Positions 1 to 7,019 of a DNA stretch of 15,664 nt are shown one piece after another. The position numbers and the translations under genes were made by a program. Each line of letters starts with the position of its first letter. Positions within the stretch are counted from its first letter, which is position 1. Source of the DNA: SMXL01 sp036985715 (GTDB lineage: Bacteria > Bacteroidota > Rhodothermia > Rhodothermales > UBA10348); assembly GCA_036985715.1 (NCBI GenBank), contig BTQE01000077.1:1-15664 (forward strand), in the 5' to 3' direction. The notes below the pieces were generated by a model. That model saw only the letters and a program-made list of their open reading frames with translations, had not been told where the DNA came from and searched no databases.

Positions 1-341
1 ACATCAGTGTGATTCGCCGTCGAAGAAGCCCGGCTCCGCTCCGGAGAGCAATATATTATGGCAGAGAAAGAAAAATGTAAAAAGAAGTTGACAATGTCCT
101 ACTACATCAGGCACGGAGGGGGATGGGTAAGTCACAAAGCAGAGAAGAGTTTTTGAGACACGGAATGCATCAAAAATGAGGTTTCAGAGAACGTTACAGA
201 GTGAGTTGAACTGAATCTGTTTGCAATTCTACTTCTCGGCGACGATTTCTACAGAGCACATTTCGTACGTTCCAACAGGCTACCCATGTTTCCTGCTTCA
301 CAGGGAAGGACCTGAAGTAAAGCCGTGTCGTACAACCCGGT
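1..341. other. Region without a recognisable gene
   Basis: No gene is recognised here. Two very short plus-strand reading frames have plausible ribosome binding sites. One runs from ATG 58 to TGA 156 (32 codons, Lys-rich start, a GGAGA upstream). The other runs from ATG 123 to TGA 179 (18 codons) directly behind a GGAGGGGG run. Neither resembles a family I know, and the two overlap in different frames, so they may be remnants or chance. A TTGACA at 88-93 has no convincing -10 partner at the right distance. A small GC-rich inverted repeat (CTCCG/CGGAG) near 35-47 lacks a T-run. Confidence 0.4.
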
Positions 342-545
342 GTGAAATCATACGAACAAGGGAAAACAGTACACACCCGGAAGCGGGGTCAACCCGAACT
401 GTCGGAGTTAGACGATCTGACACTTGGCGAACGCATGGGTTTGGTTTACCAGATTACGGTCGATGCGTGGTCGATGACAGGAGATTTTGATGCTGAATCC
501 CGATTACGCCGAGATGTTGTCCGCCTTGTCCGACGCGGGAGCTGA
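342..545 (+). CDS. Small protein paired with nucleotidyltransferase (putative antitoxin-like partner)
   Basis: This is a 67-residue cytosolic protein with no membrane segment and no catalytic motif. Its middle reads LTLGERMGLVYQITVDAW, and its C-terminus is a basic ESRLRRDVVRLVRRGS segment. From memory, this pattern recurs in uncharacterised small proteins encoded just upstream of minimal nucleotidyltransferases, often with overlapping genes. Here the 3' end overlaps the nucleotidyltransferase start by 56 nt. The start is GTG, the first start codon after an in-frame stop at 318-320. It has no good Shine-Dalgarno, so the N-terminus is uncertain. An antitoxin or complex-partner role is inferred from gene order only. 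Confidence 0.6.
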   Translation: MKSYEQGKTVHTRKRGQPELSELDDLTLGERMGLVYQITVDAWSMTGDFDAESRLRRDVVRLVRRGS

Positions 546-942
546 ATATATCGTTGTAGGAGCATTTGCTCTCGCGGCCCACGGAAATCCCAGATCTACA
601 GGGGATATCGATATTCTTGTCCGTCCAACGTCAGAAAATGCAGAGCGCGTCATGGCAGCTTTGGACCATTTTGGGGCGCCTCTCTCGCAAATATCACATT
701 TGGACTTTTTGAAGGAGGACACGGTTTTTCAGATCGGAGTTACCCCGAGGAGAATCGATCTACTGACCGCGCTTGAAGGCGTGGACGATTTCGGTGAGGC
801 ATGGGACAGTCACGTGCTTGCAATTGTCGACGGGATGGAAATTCCGGTTCTAGGACGGGATATCTTGATCAAGAATAAGCGCGCACTCGCGCGACCTCAG
901 GATCTTGCAGATGTTGCCTGGTTGGAGGCAAATTCCGAATGA
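490..942 (+). CDS. Minimal nucleotidyltransferase (MNT / AbiEii-like superfamily)
   Basis: This is a 150-residue protein of the DNA polymerase beta-like nucleotidyltransferase fold. The N-terminal VVGAFALAAHG loop is followed by the metal-binding pair GDIDILV (D39 and D41). The third carboxylate is likely D90 in RRIDLL. A C-terminal LIKNKRALARPQDLADVAWLE helix is typical of the family. Such proteins transfer a nucleotide to protein or RNA targets, and several act as toxins or as halves of toxin-antitoxin pairs; the substrate here is unknown. I chose ATG 490, not the adjacent TTG at 487, because AGGAG at 479-483 sits 6 nt upstream and homologues begin MLNPD. The gene overlaps the small partner gene upstream, and its stop overlaps the kinase start (ATGA), which suggests translational coupling. 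Confidence 0.85.
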   Translation: MLNPDYAEMLSALSDAGAEYIVVGAFALAAHGNPRSTGDIDILVRPTSENAERVMAALDHFGAPLSQISHLDFLKEDTVFQIGVTPRRIDLLTALEGVDDFGEAWDSHVLAIVDGMEIPVLGRDILIKNKRALARPQDLADVAWLEANSE

Positions 943-2402
943 TCGGCAAGACATTATCTCATTACAAGATCCTCGAAGAACTCGGCCGTGGCGGTATGGG
1001 GATTGTCTACAAGGCCGAAGACACCAAGCTCGACCGGACAGTGGCTATCAAAATCCTGCCTTCCGCTGCATTGACCAGTGAGGATGATAGGGAGAGGTTT
1101 TACCGCGAAGCAAAAGCTGCTGCGCAGCTCCACCATCCGCATATCGCCTCGGTGTTTGAGATCGATGAGACTGTCCCTGAGGGCGCCAACACAGATGACC
1201 TCCGCCCCTTCATCGCGATGGAGTTCATTGATGGTGAGACGCTCGACGACCGAATCAAATCAGGTCCACTCAAACTGGGCGATGCCGTTCGAATCGGCGG
1301 AGAGATCGCGGACGCACTCAAAACAGCGCACAGCAAGAACATCGTCCACCGAGACATCAAGAGCGCCAATGTGATGCTGGACACAGACGGCCGAGCCAAA
1401 GTGCTTGACTTCGGACTGGCGAAGACCGCCCAGTCCACGAAGCTCACCCGGATGGGCTCGACGCTCGATACGATGGCCTATATGAGTCCCGAGCAGGCAC
1501 GAGGAGAGGAGGTCGATGGACGCACAGATATATGGGCACTTGGGGTAGTTCTGTATGAGATGGTGAGCGGTCGCCATCCATTCCCAGGTGACTACGAACA
1601 GGCCGTGGTCTATTCGATCCTAAATGAAGATCCAGAGCCGCTTACGGCTGTGCGAACTGGTGTGCCAATGGAACTAGAACGAATCACGGCTAAGTGTCTG
1701 GCAAAGCAGGCGAAATCCAGATATCAAAGCACGACTGATCTGATTGTTGATCTGGATAATGTCGATATATCCAACATGCTCTCAGACACGGCTAGTTCCT
1801 CTCGATCGAGTGCTAATCATTCACATACGACGTCAACGATCAGGTCTCGGATACTGGTCGCTGGTGGAATTGTGCTTGCTCTCATTGCGGGTTGGCTGAT
1901 TGGAAATCAGACAGAAAATGAAATTGATAAAGCTTTTCAATCGGCACCGATTCGTTTTTCATTACCGGTTCCCGATGGATATCAAACAAGCGAAGACGGT
2001 AATCCCTCGCTCGCTATTTCTCCAGACGGAATGACCATTGCCTACAGGGAGAACTTACTCCTGACTAAAAGAAGGCTCAGCGAGGCGGAAGCCAAAGCCA
2101 TTCCAGAAACTGAGTACGCTGAATCTCCTGTTTTTTCTCCAGATGGAACCAGAATCGGGTTTCTACAGGACAGCCGTTTCAAAAGCGTTTCAGAAAACGG
2201 AACCATCGTCACGATTGTTGATGAGGAAATTCAGTATGCACAAGGGATAGACTGGTCGCGCGAAAATGAAATCTATTTCGGACTCTCCAATCTGGGCATT
2301 TGGAAGTTTGAGGCAGCGACGAGCAGGTTCTCCCAGATTACCCAATTATCAGACTCACTCGGACATCGTATGCACAACTGGCCATGTCTTGTTCCTAAGT
2401 GA
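939..2402 (+). CDS. Ser/Thr protein kinase with truncated PD40 sensor (N-terminal part of a frameshifted gene)
   Basis: This 487-residue product is the N-terminal part of a kinase/propeller receptor. The kinase domain (about 9-275) looks complete: GRGGMG loop at 16-21, K38, alpha-C Glu E58, HRD with D139, DFG with D157, and SPE with E185. A single membrane segment at about 305-323 would place the propeller outside the cytoplasm. PD40 blades begin after it (LAISPDG, PVFSPDG). The reading frame then stops just after HRMHNWP, while the propeller continues in the +1 frame to 3438. A GGAGG at 924-928 precedes the ATG, which overlaps the nucleotidyltransferase stop. The kinase might still be active with a shortened sensor. 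The kinase domain is strikingly like that encoded at 10758-13388. The truncation could be a real mutation or an assembly error. Confidence 0.85.
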   Translation: MIGKTLSHYKILEELGRGGMGIVYKAEDTKLDRTVAIKILPSAALTSEDDRERFYREAKAAAQLHHPHIASVFEIDETVPEGANTDDLRPFIAMEFIDGETLDDRIKSGPLKLGDAVRIGGEIADALKTAHSKNIVHRDIKSANVMLDTDGRAKVLDFGLAKTAQSTKLTRMGSTLDTMAYMSPEQARGEEVDGRTDIWALGVVLYEMVSGRHPFPGDYEQAVVYSILNEDPEPLTAVRTGVPMELERITAKCLAKQAKSRYQSTTDLIVDLDNVDISNMLSDTASSSRSSANHSHTTSTIRSRILVAGGIVLALIAGWLIGNQTENEIDKAFQSAPIRFSLPVPDGYQTSEDGNPSLAISPDGMTIAYRENLLLTKRRLSEAEAKAIPETEYAESPVFSPDGTRIGFLQDSRFKSVSENGTIVTIVDEEIQYAQGIDWSRENEIYFGLSNLGIWKFEAATSRFSQITQLSDSLGHRMHNWPCLVPK

Positions 2403-3438
2403 GGATCCTGTATTAAAAGCAGTTCCTTACGATTTGAAATCAGGATCTATTGGGCCCTCATTTCCGGTATTGAACGAAGTACTCAGGGCACATTGGGGAG
2501 GGGGAGGTTCGTATTCCGAATCGCCTAACGGAACGATGGTATATGTACGAGGGAGTCTTCTCAGACGATCTGATCTTGGCTGGTACAACCGGGACGGCAC
2601 GCTTATAGAACAGTTGGCTATCGGAACGAATTCGGAGTGGGGACTCGACCTAAATAAAACGGGTACCCGGGCGTTGACGGGAATACCGAATTATCGAAAT
2701 GACGACATCTACATTATAGATAATGGGGGTACGACACAGGTAACCTCCCATCCGTCTTCCGAGGGTTGGTCCATCTGGTCGCCTGATGGGAATTCGATTG
2801 CCTACCAGCGAGATTTCGAAAGCGGCGGAAACCTTGTATTGATACAGAGCCTCGAAAGCGGTGCTCAACCAAAAGAGATATATCGAAGTGATTATCCTGC
2901 GTATCCCAGGTCATGGACTCCCGACGGAAATTGGATTCTAATTGCCGAAGGAAGTGACGAAAGCAATTTGAACATCCTGGCGATCAACGTGACCGATCCA
3001 CAGAATATCCTACGAATCGCAGAAACACCGAATAGAGAATGGGACCCACAGATATCGCCTGACGGCAATTGGCTCGCATACGACTACGAAGAAGGAAGTA
3101 AAACGGTAACCAATATTACATCTTTTCCGGATCCAGGCGTTCGTACGAGATTAATCGATGGCTCGTACAATGTTCGCTGGACTCAATCCACAAACGAAAT
3201 ATTTTACTGGTGGAATAACGTGTTAATGGTATCCGCCTACGAAACCGTACCACGGTTTTCTGTTATCTCGACTGATTCGCTGTTTTCGATTCAGGACGAC
3301 ACCCAGGATTGGTGGAAGGAATACGATGTGAGCCCTGATGGCCAACGCATTCTCCTGAAAACACAAAATGAATCAGAAAAGATCAAAGAAGTCCAGGTAG
3401 TCTTGAACTTTTTTGAACTGCTGAGAGATTCCAACTGA
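2374..3438 (+). pseudogene. Out-of-frame C-terminal PD40/TolB-like propeller of the upstream kinase
   Basis: This is the remainder of the kinase's propeller, one frame away. Family-like sequence starts at TTGHVLF, followed by LKAVPYDL, matching the 'TGHLVY...AVPFD' stretch seen in propellers of this kinase class. It continues through repeated PD40 motifs: WSIWSPDG, YPRSWTPDG, WDPQISPDG and YDVSPDG. There is no start codon at the junction. The nearest in-frame ATG upstream is at 2266, and the residues between it and 2374 are not family-like. Together the two parts fall roughly 50 residues short of the usual length, so sequence appears to be lost as well as the frame shifted. The segment is probably untranslated unless an internal start is used. 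Otherwise the propeller coding is open and not riddled with stops, which suggests a recent event. Confidence 0.75.
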
Positions 3439-3527
3439 GTACCGCCTGAGTGGCAACTCTATTTTTGTTCAGTCCTGACGGGCAAGCCACGCGGGCCTTC
3501 TTCCTCCAGTACAGATTCACGTTATTT

Positions 3528-3533
3528 TGCGGA
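3528..3533. promoter_or_regulatory. Possible third half-site of the fic operator
   Basis: TGCGGA followed by GA repeats the right arm and flank of the two complete palindromes downstream. The matching left arm is absent, so this is at most a half-site. It is six bases long and could be chance. Confidence 0.25.
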
Positions 3534-3550
3534 GATTAGATTCGTTAATA

Positions 3551-3567
3551 TCCGCATATATTGCGGA
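3551..3567. promoter_or_regulatory. Palindrome 1 upstream of fic (candidate operator)
   Basis: This is a perfect inverted repeat, TCCGCA-N5-TGCGGA with spacer TATAT, centred at 3559. An identical pair of arms with the same 5-nt spacer recurs at 3604-3620. The centres are 53 bp apart, about five helical turns, so two dimers would sit on the same DNA face. A TATAAA lies between them at 3578-3583 and could be part of a promoter. The likely binder is the winged-helix domain of the downstream Fic protein, which is inference. Confidence 0.6.
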
Positions 3568-3603
3568 GAATGATTGTTATAAATTCGCGTAACCTGTATT
3601 CTA

Positions 3604-3620
3604 TCCGCAAATAATGCGGA
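3604..3620. promoter_or_regulatory. Palindrome 2 overlapping the fic ribosome binding site
   Basis: This is a perfect inverted repeat, TCCGCA-N5-TGCGGA with spacer AATAA, centred at 3612. Its right arm contributes to the GGAG (3618-3621) that serves as Shine-Dalgarno for the fic ATG at 3629, 7 nt downstream. Protein bound here could block transcription. The same sequence in RNA could fold into a short hairpin that hides the ribosome binding site. Confidence 0.6.
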
Positions 3621-3628
3621 GATAAGCG

Positions 3629-4729
3629 ATGTATATCTGGGAAATACCCGATTGGCCCCATTTTTCATGGGATCAGGACGTCATTGCTGTACCGCTTAAC
3701 CGGGTCCTTTTTGAGCAGGGAAAGCTTCTTGGTCGAATGGAGGGAATAGGTTTTTCACTTCAAAACGAAGCGCATCTCGAGGTACTAACCCAGGACATAA
3801 TTAAATCGTCGAAAATCGAAGGCGTAGAATTACAGAATGAGACGGTTCGATCTTCCATCGCCAAGAGACTCGGAATAGATATCGGAGGCCTGAAACCGGT
3901 GGATCGATATGTTGAAGGCGTAGTGGAAATGACGCTTGACGCCACTCAACATTTCGATACACCGATGACGATTGGGCGTTTGTTGGCCTGGCAAGCAGCT
4001 CTGTTTCAAGCGGGCAGGAGTGGATTGACACAAGTAGAGACAGGTACCTGGAGAACCGACGAAAAGGGCCCGATGCAAGTTGTCTCCGGAGCGATGGGAA
4101 AAGAAAGAGTTCACTTTGAAGCTCCGCCGGCCCATTGTCTAGATGCAGAACTAAATTGCTTCGTAGAGTGGTTTGAATGTGAGGAGAGCTTGAACAAGGT
4201 GATCAAGGCCGGGGTCGCCCATTTATGGTTTGTGACGATACATCCATTTGATGACGGAAACGGCCGCGTTGCCCGAGCAATTATGGACATGGTACTCGCT
4301 AGATCGGAGAGAAGCCATATGAGGTTTTACAGCTTGTCAAATCAAATCGAGGTGGAGAAGGAGCAATATTATCGGATCCTTGAATTCACGCAGAAAGGAT
4401 CGCTGGATATAACAGCGTATCTCGTCTGGTACCTGGGGTGTTTGCTTCGGGCAATCGAGAATTCTCGCGACACGCTTTCTGACGTGCTTTCCTGGGCTCG
4501 ATTCTGGGATTCGTTTGCCGAAGAAGTGATAAACAGCCGCCAGGTTTTGATGATAAAGCGACTCTTGAACGGATTCGAAGGGAAGCTGACAACAACGAAA
4601 TGGGCGAAAATGGCTAAGTGCTCACAGGACACCGCATATCGCGACATCATGGATCTTATTGAACGGGGCATTCTGATCAAAAATCCAGCGGGTGGCCGAA
4701 GCACAAGTTATTCGCTCTCCGAATTCTAA
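3629..4729 (+). CDS. Fic family protein adenylyltransferase with N-terminal DUF4172 and C-terminal winged helix
   Basis: This is a 366-residue cytosolic Fic protein. Fic enzymes move AMP from ATP to Ser, Thr or Tyr hydroxyls of target proteins. The catalytic motif HPFDDGNGRVAR is complete (H205 to R216). Upstream, S60-S61-K62-I63-E64-G65 matches the inhibitory (S/T)xxxE(G/N) helix, so this is a self-inhibited class II Fic with E64 expected to block the nucleotide site. The N-terminus MYIWEIPDWPHFSW is characteristic of the DUF4172 domain. Residues about 304-364 look like a winged helix-turn-helix (TTTKWAKMAKCSQDTAYRDI, then a wing ending GGRSTSYSL). Two identical palindromes lie immediately upstream, so autoregulation is likely. 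GGAG sits 7 nt before the ATG. The gene is alone, with no separate antitoxin visible. Confidence 0.92.
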   Translation: MYIWEIPDWPHFSWDQDVIAVPLNRVLFEQGKLLGRMEGIGFSLQNEAHLEVLTQDIIKSSKIEGVELQNETVRSSIAKRLGIDIGGLKPVDRYVEGVVEMTLDATQHFDTPMTIGRLLAWQAALFQAGRSGLTQVETGTWRTDEKGPMQVVSGAMGKERVHFEAPPAHCLDAELNCFVEWFECEESLNKVIKAGVAHLWFVTIHPFDDGNGRVARAIMDMVLARSERSHMRFYSLSNQIEVEKEQYYRILEFTQKGSLDITAYLVWYLGCLLRAIENSRDTLSDVLSWARFWDSFAEEVINSRQVLMIKRLLNGFEGKLTTTKWAKMAKCSQDTAYRDIMDLIERGILIKNPAGGRSTSYSLSEF

Positions 4730-4741
4730 ATAACTCGTCGG

Positions 4742-4751
4742 ACGTCGACGT
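4742..4751. repeat. 10-bp palindrome after fic
   Basis: ACGTCGACGT is a perfect 10-bp palindrome 12 nt after the fic stop codon. It has no T-run and is too short to be called a terminator. The rest of 4752-4967 holds no recognised gene. An open frame ending at the TAA at 4920-4922 has no start codon after its upstream stop at 4731-4733 and may be a gene remnant or chance. Confidence 0.2.
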
Positions 4752-4967
4752 TGCACTTCCACCCTCAACCCCATTTCTTTAAACGAAAACCCCCGGGAGG
4801 GCGGTCTGGTTCTGATTCCTTCAGCCGAAGCTGTTTCGAACAATACGTCGAGAACACCGAACCAACCGGGTCTTGACGACGTGGTGAACTGGACGGATAC
4901 GCTGCCTCAACCGCAGAAATAACGGTTTGCATCGTCCGCGTTTTCTACAGTAGCCAAAGAGTCCTAT

Positions 4968-5251
4968 ATGTCTCACATTCCGGACGCGCGAGATCCCCGT
5001 ATCGCAGCAGCAATCGGTCGCTACCGGAAGAAGAATGTTATCATCATGGCGGTGCTGCTCTTCATATGGGCTGCGGTCGGGCTCGGGGCAGGAATATTGT
5101 TCGCCGACGCTCTCAACGCACTTCACCTGGCACGAAGCACCAGAAATGGCCGGACGGTCGACCGGGCGGCTAGGACAGGCGGGTGGTGCTGAGACAAGCA
5201 GGTCTTTCGGGGCCGGGTTTGGACATCGACAAGAGCGCCGAGGCAGACTGA
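4968..5251 (+). pseudogene. Decayed DUF4212 sodium/solute symporter small subunit
   Basis: Intact DUF4212 proteins are small two-helix membrane subunits encoded next to a large sodium:solute symporter (VC2705-type). Here the first ~54 residues fit: a soluble start, RYRKKNVIIM, a membrane helix at about 23-46, and GILFADALNALHL. The frame then runs into non-family sequence and stops at 5192. In the frame two bases along, PGT follows the LNALHL position, as in relatives, and a LDIDKSAEAD tail ends at TGA 5249-5251. Between them lie a TAG (5171-5173) and residues no longer resembling the second helix. The spacing from PGT to LD is close to that of intact relatives from memory. This suggests a frameshift plus point decay. 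The large subunit that should follow is absent. The family call on the N-terminus is reasonably strong; the tail is weaker. Confidence 0.55.
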
Positions 5252-5360
5252 CGTCTACCGGGCTACCCACCGGGAATTGCGGCTATCTGATTTCCATATG
5301 GCTCTCAAACGCCTATCTTTACCGTCCGCTGAATTCTCTCTCACCAATAGAACCATAATC

Positions 5361-5666
5361 ATGCGATATCTAGTCCACATTGCTATTCCGCACGAACCAT
5401 TCAACTCTTACGTACGAGACGGAAGCGCCGGTCAGAAAATTGGCCGTATTCTGGAAGAGACAAAGCCGGAGGCGATTTATTTCACTGAAGAAGACGGGAC
5501 TCGAGGAGCAACTGCCGTATATCATATCGAAAATGCTTCTGACGTACCCTCAATTGCTGAACCATGGTTTCTGACTTATGAAGCTGAGTGTCGATTCAGA
5601 ATGGCCATGTCACCCGAAGATCTGCAAAATGCAGGATTAGACGAACTCGGCCAGAAGTGGGGCTGA
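5361..5666 (+). CDS. DUF3303-like small protein of unknown function
   Basis: This is a 101-residue cytosolic protein. MRYLVHIAIPHEPFN opens a ferredoxin-like-looking alpha/beta fold. ILEETKPEAIYFTEEDGTRG and a PSIAEPWFL segment follow, with MSPEDLQNAGLDELG at the C-terminus. This pattern matches a widespread uncharacterised family, some members of which carry the unsupported database name 'panthothenate synthetase'. No catalytic residues are evident and I assign no reaction. I chose ATG 5361 because the family begins there; a longer frame from 5277 would add 28 residues unlike the family. There is no strong Shine-Dalgarno. It sits 88 nt upstream of a Rieske oxygenase in the same direction, and co-transcription is possible but unproven. 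Confidence 0.75.
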   Translation: MRYLVHIAIPHEPFNSYVRDGSAGQKIGRILEETKPEAIYFTEEDGTRGATAVYHIENASDVPSIAEPWFLTYEAECRFRMAMSPEDLQNAGLDELGQKWG

Positions 5667-5754
5667 ATACCTGCAGCCGTCAGTGAACCAGGGGATGAAG
5701 ACAGCCACTGGGCACTAAAAGAATCCATCGAACGCGGCATATAAAAAGCGCGGG

Positions 5755-6864
5755 ATGGACTATCAGGTTCCCGAAGAGATGTACACGCTTCCGGGTGAAT
5801 ATTATCACTCGGAAGAGATTTACGGGCAGGAACTCAAGAAGATATTCTATCAACGCTGGCAGCTTGCGTGTCGGGAAGAGCAGTTGCCGGAAGGAGGCGA
5901 TTTCGTCGTCGTGCCCGTTGGCGACGAGAGTATTATTGTTTCTCGTACGAAGACGGGCGAAATAATGGCCCACTTCAATGTTTGTCGGCATCGCGGCACA
6001 CGGATCTGTATGGAAGAGAAGGGCCATTTCGAAAACGGCATCATTCAGTGCCCGTATCATGCATGGCAGTACGACCTGGACGGTGCACTGAAAGGAGCCC
6101 CGTTTATGCACGATGTACAAGGGTTCAAAAAGGAGGACAATTCCCTCTACTCGGCAACTGTTCGCCTCTGGGGTGGGTTTGTGTTTATCAGTCTGTCAGA
6201 AACCCCAGCTCCGTTCGAAGACGAAATGGGTGCCCTGATCGGGCGGTTTGAAGACTGGCGACTTCCCGAACTCCGAATAGCACACCATATTCCTTATCGG
6301 CTGAAGTGCAACAGGAAGCTCATTCTTCACAACTATCAAGAGTGTTACCATTGCCCGGGCGTACATCCTCTTCTTTCTAACTGGACACCGTTTCAAAATG
6401 CTGTACACGATCGTATGGAAGGGGCCGTAATCGGTGGATATATGGAATTGACGAAGGAGCGCGGCAGCATGACGATGGACGGCGAAGTGGCAGCGCCTCC
6501 TGTCTGCGACGTCTCTGGCGACGACCTTCAGCGCGTGCATTGCTATTCGGTGTATCCCAATTTTCTTCTTTCCCCGCATCCGGATTTCGTGATGTATCAC
6601 CTTATCCGGACTATCAACGTGGGTGAAATCACGAATGACTGTTACTTCCTGCTTCATCCGGATGTAATAAGCGATGAAGAGAAGTTGGTGCGATTTCAGT
6701 CCGCCATCAAATTCTGGGACATGACGAACCGTCAGGATTGGGCGGTCTGTGAGCAGATGCAGCTGGGAACGCGGTCGAATCGGTTCAAACGAGGCCGTTA
6801 CGCCCCACAGGAGGATATTCTATACGCTTTGGACAAAGAACTGCTAAAAGCGCTCGACGATTAG
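5755..6864 (+). CDS. Rieske non-heme iron oxygenase, alpha subunit (SRPBCC/ring-hydroxylating type)
   Basis: This is a 369-residue cytosolic terminal oxygenase. The Rieske [2Fe-2S] ligands are C77 and H79 (CRHRG) and C99 and H102 (CPYHAW). The catalytic domain holds the mononuclear iron triad: H199 and H204 in NYQECYHCPGVH, and D328 in NRQDWAVCEQ. E196 stands where many dioxygenases have the bridging Asp. Glu there is common in the choline monooxygenase, stachydrine demethylase and GbcA-like branch, so a quaternary amine or other non-aromatic substrate is as likely as an aromatic one. The length is normal for the family. No reductase, ferredoxin or beta subunit is encoded nearby, so electrons must come from elsewhere. 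The ATG at 5755 lacks a strong Shine-Dalgarno. Confidence 0.9.
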   Translation: MDYQVPEEMYTLPGEYYHSEEIYGQELKKIFYQRWQLACREEQLPEGGDFVVVPVGDESIIVSRTKTGEIMAHFNVCRHRGTRICMEEKGHFENGIIQCPYHAWQYDLDGALKGAPFMHDVQGFKKEDNSLYSATVRLWGGFVFISLSETPAPFEDEMGALIGRFEDWRLPELRIAHHIPYRLKCNRKLILHNYQECYHCPGVHPLLSNWTPFQNAVHDRMEGAVIGGYMELTKERGSMTMDGEVAAPPVCDVSGDDLQRVHCYSVYPNFLLSPHPDFVMYHLIRTINVGEITNDCYFLLHPDVISDEEKLVRFQSAIKFWDMTNRQDWAVCEQMQLGTRSNRFKRGRYAPQEDILYALDKELLKALDD

Positions 6865-7019
6865 ATTGGAGAGGACCCGGCTAACGGATTCTCTTTTTGC
6901 CGCCGGCCTTCGTTAATGTTACATTGAGCCACTTTTTTATTAAATCGCAGGCGACACTCCCCGAAAAGACGCATCAGCCGCCTGACATCTGACTTGGCCA
7001 TTTACGCACGGAGATTCTC

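Noticed and set aside
88..116. TTGACA-type promoter
   Set aside because: There is a perfect -35 hexamer, but no acceptable -10 at 16-18 nt, and the nearest gene begins more than 200 nt away.
3448..3466. Possible terminator after the kinase 1 fragment (GAGT/ACTC stem, then T-rich run)
   Set aside because: The stem is only four base pairs with weak pairing, too little to support a terminator.
4821..5270. Minus-strand open frame of 149 codons
   Set aside because: Its product is Cys/Arg/Pro-rich and unlike any family, and it lies opposite the recognisable DUF4212 sequence.
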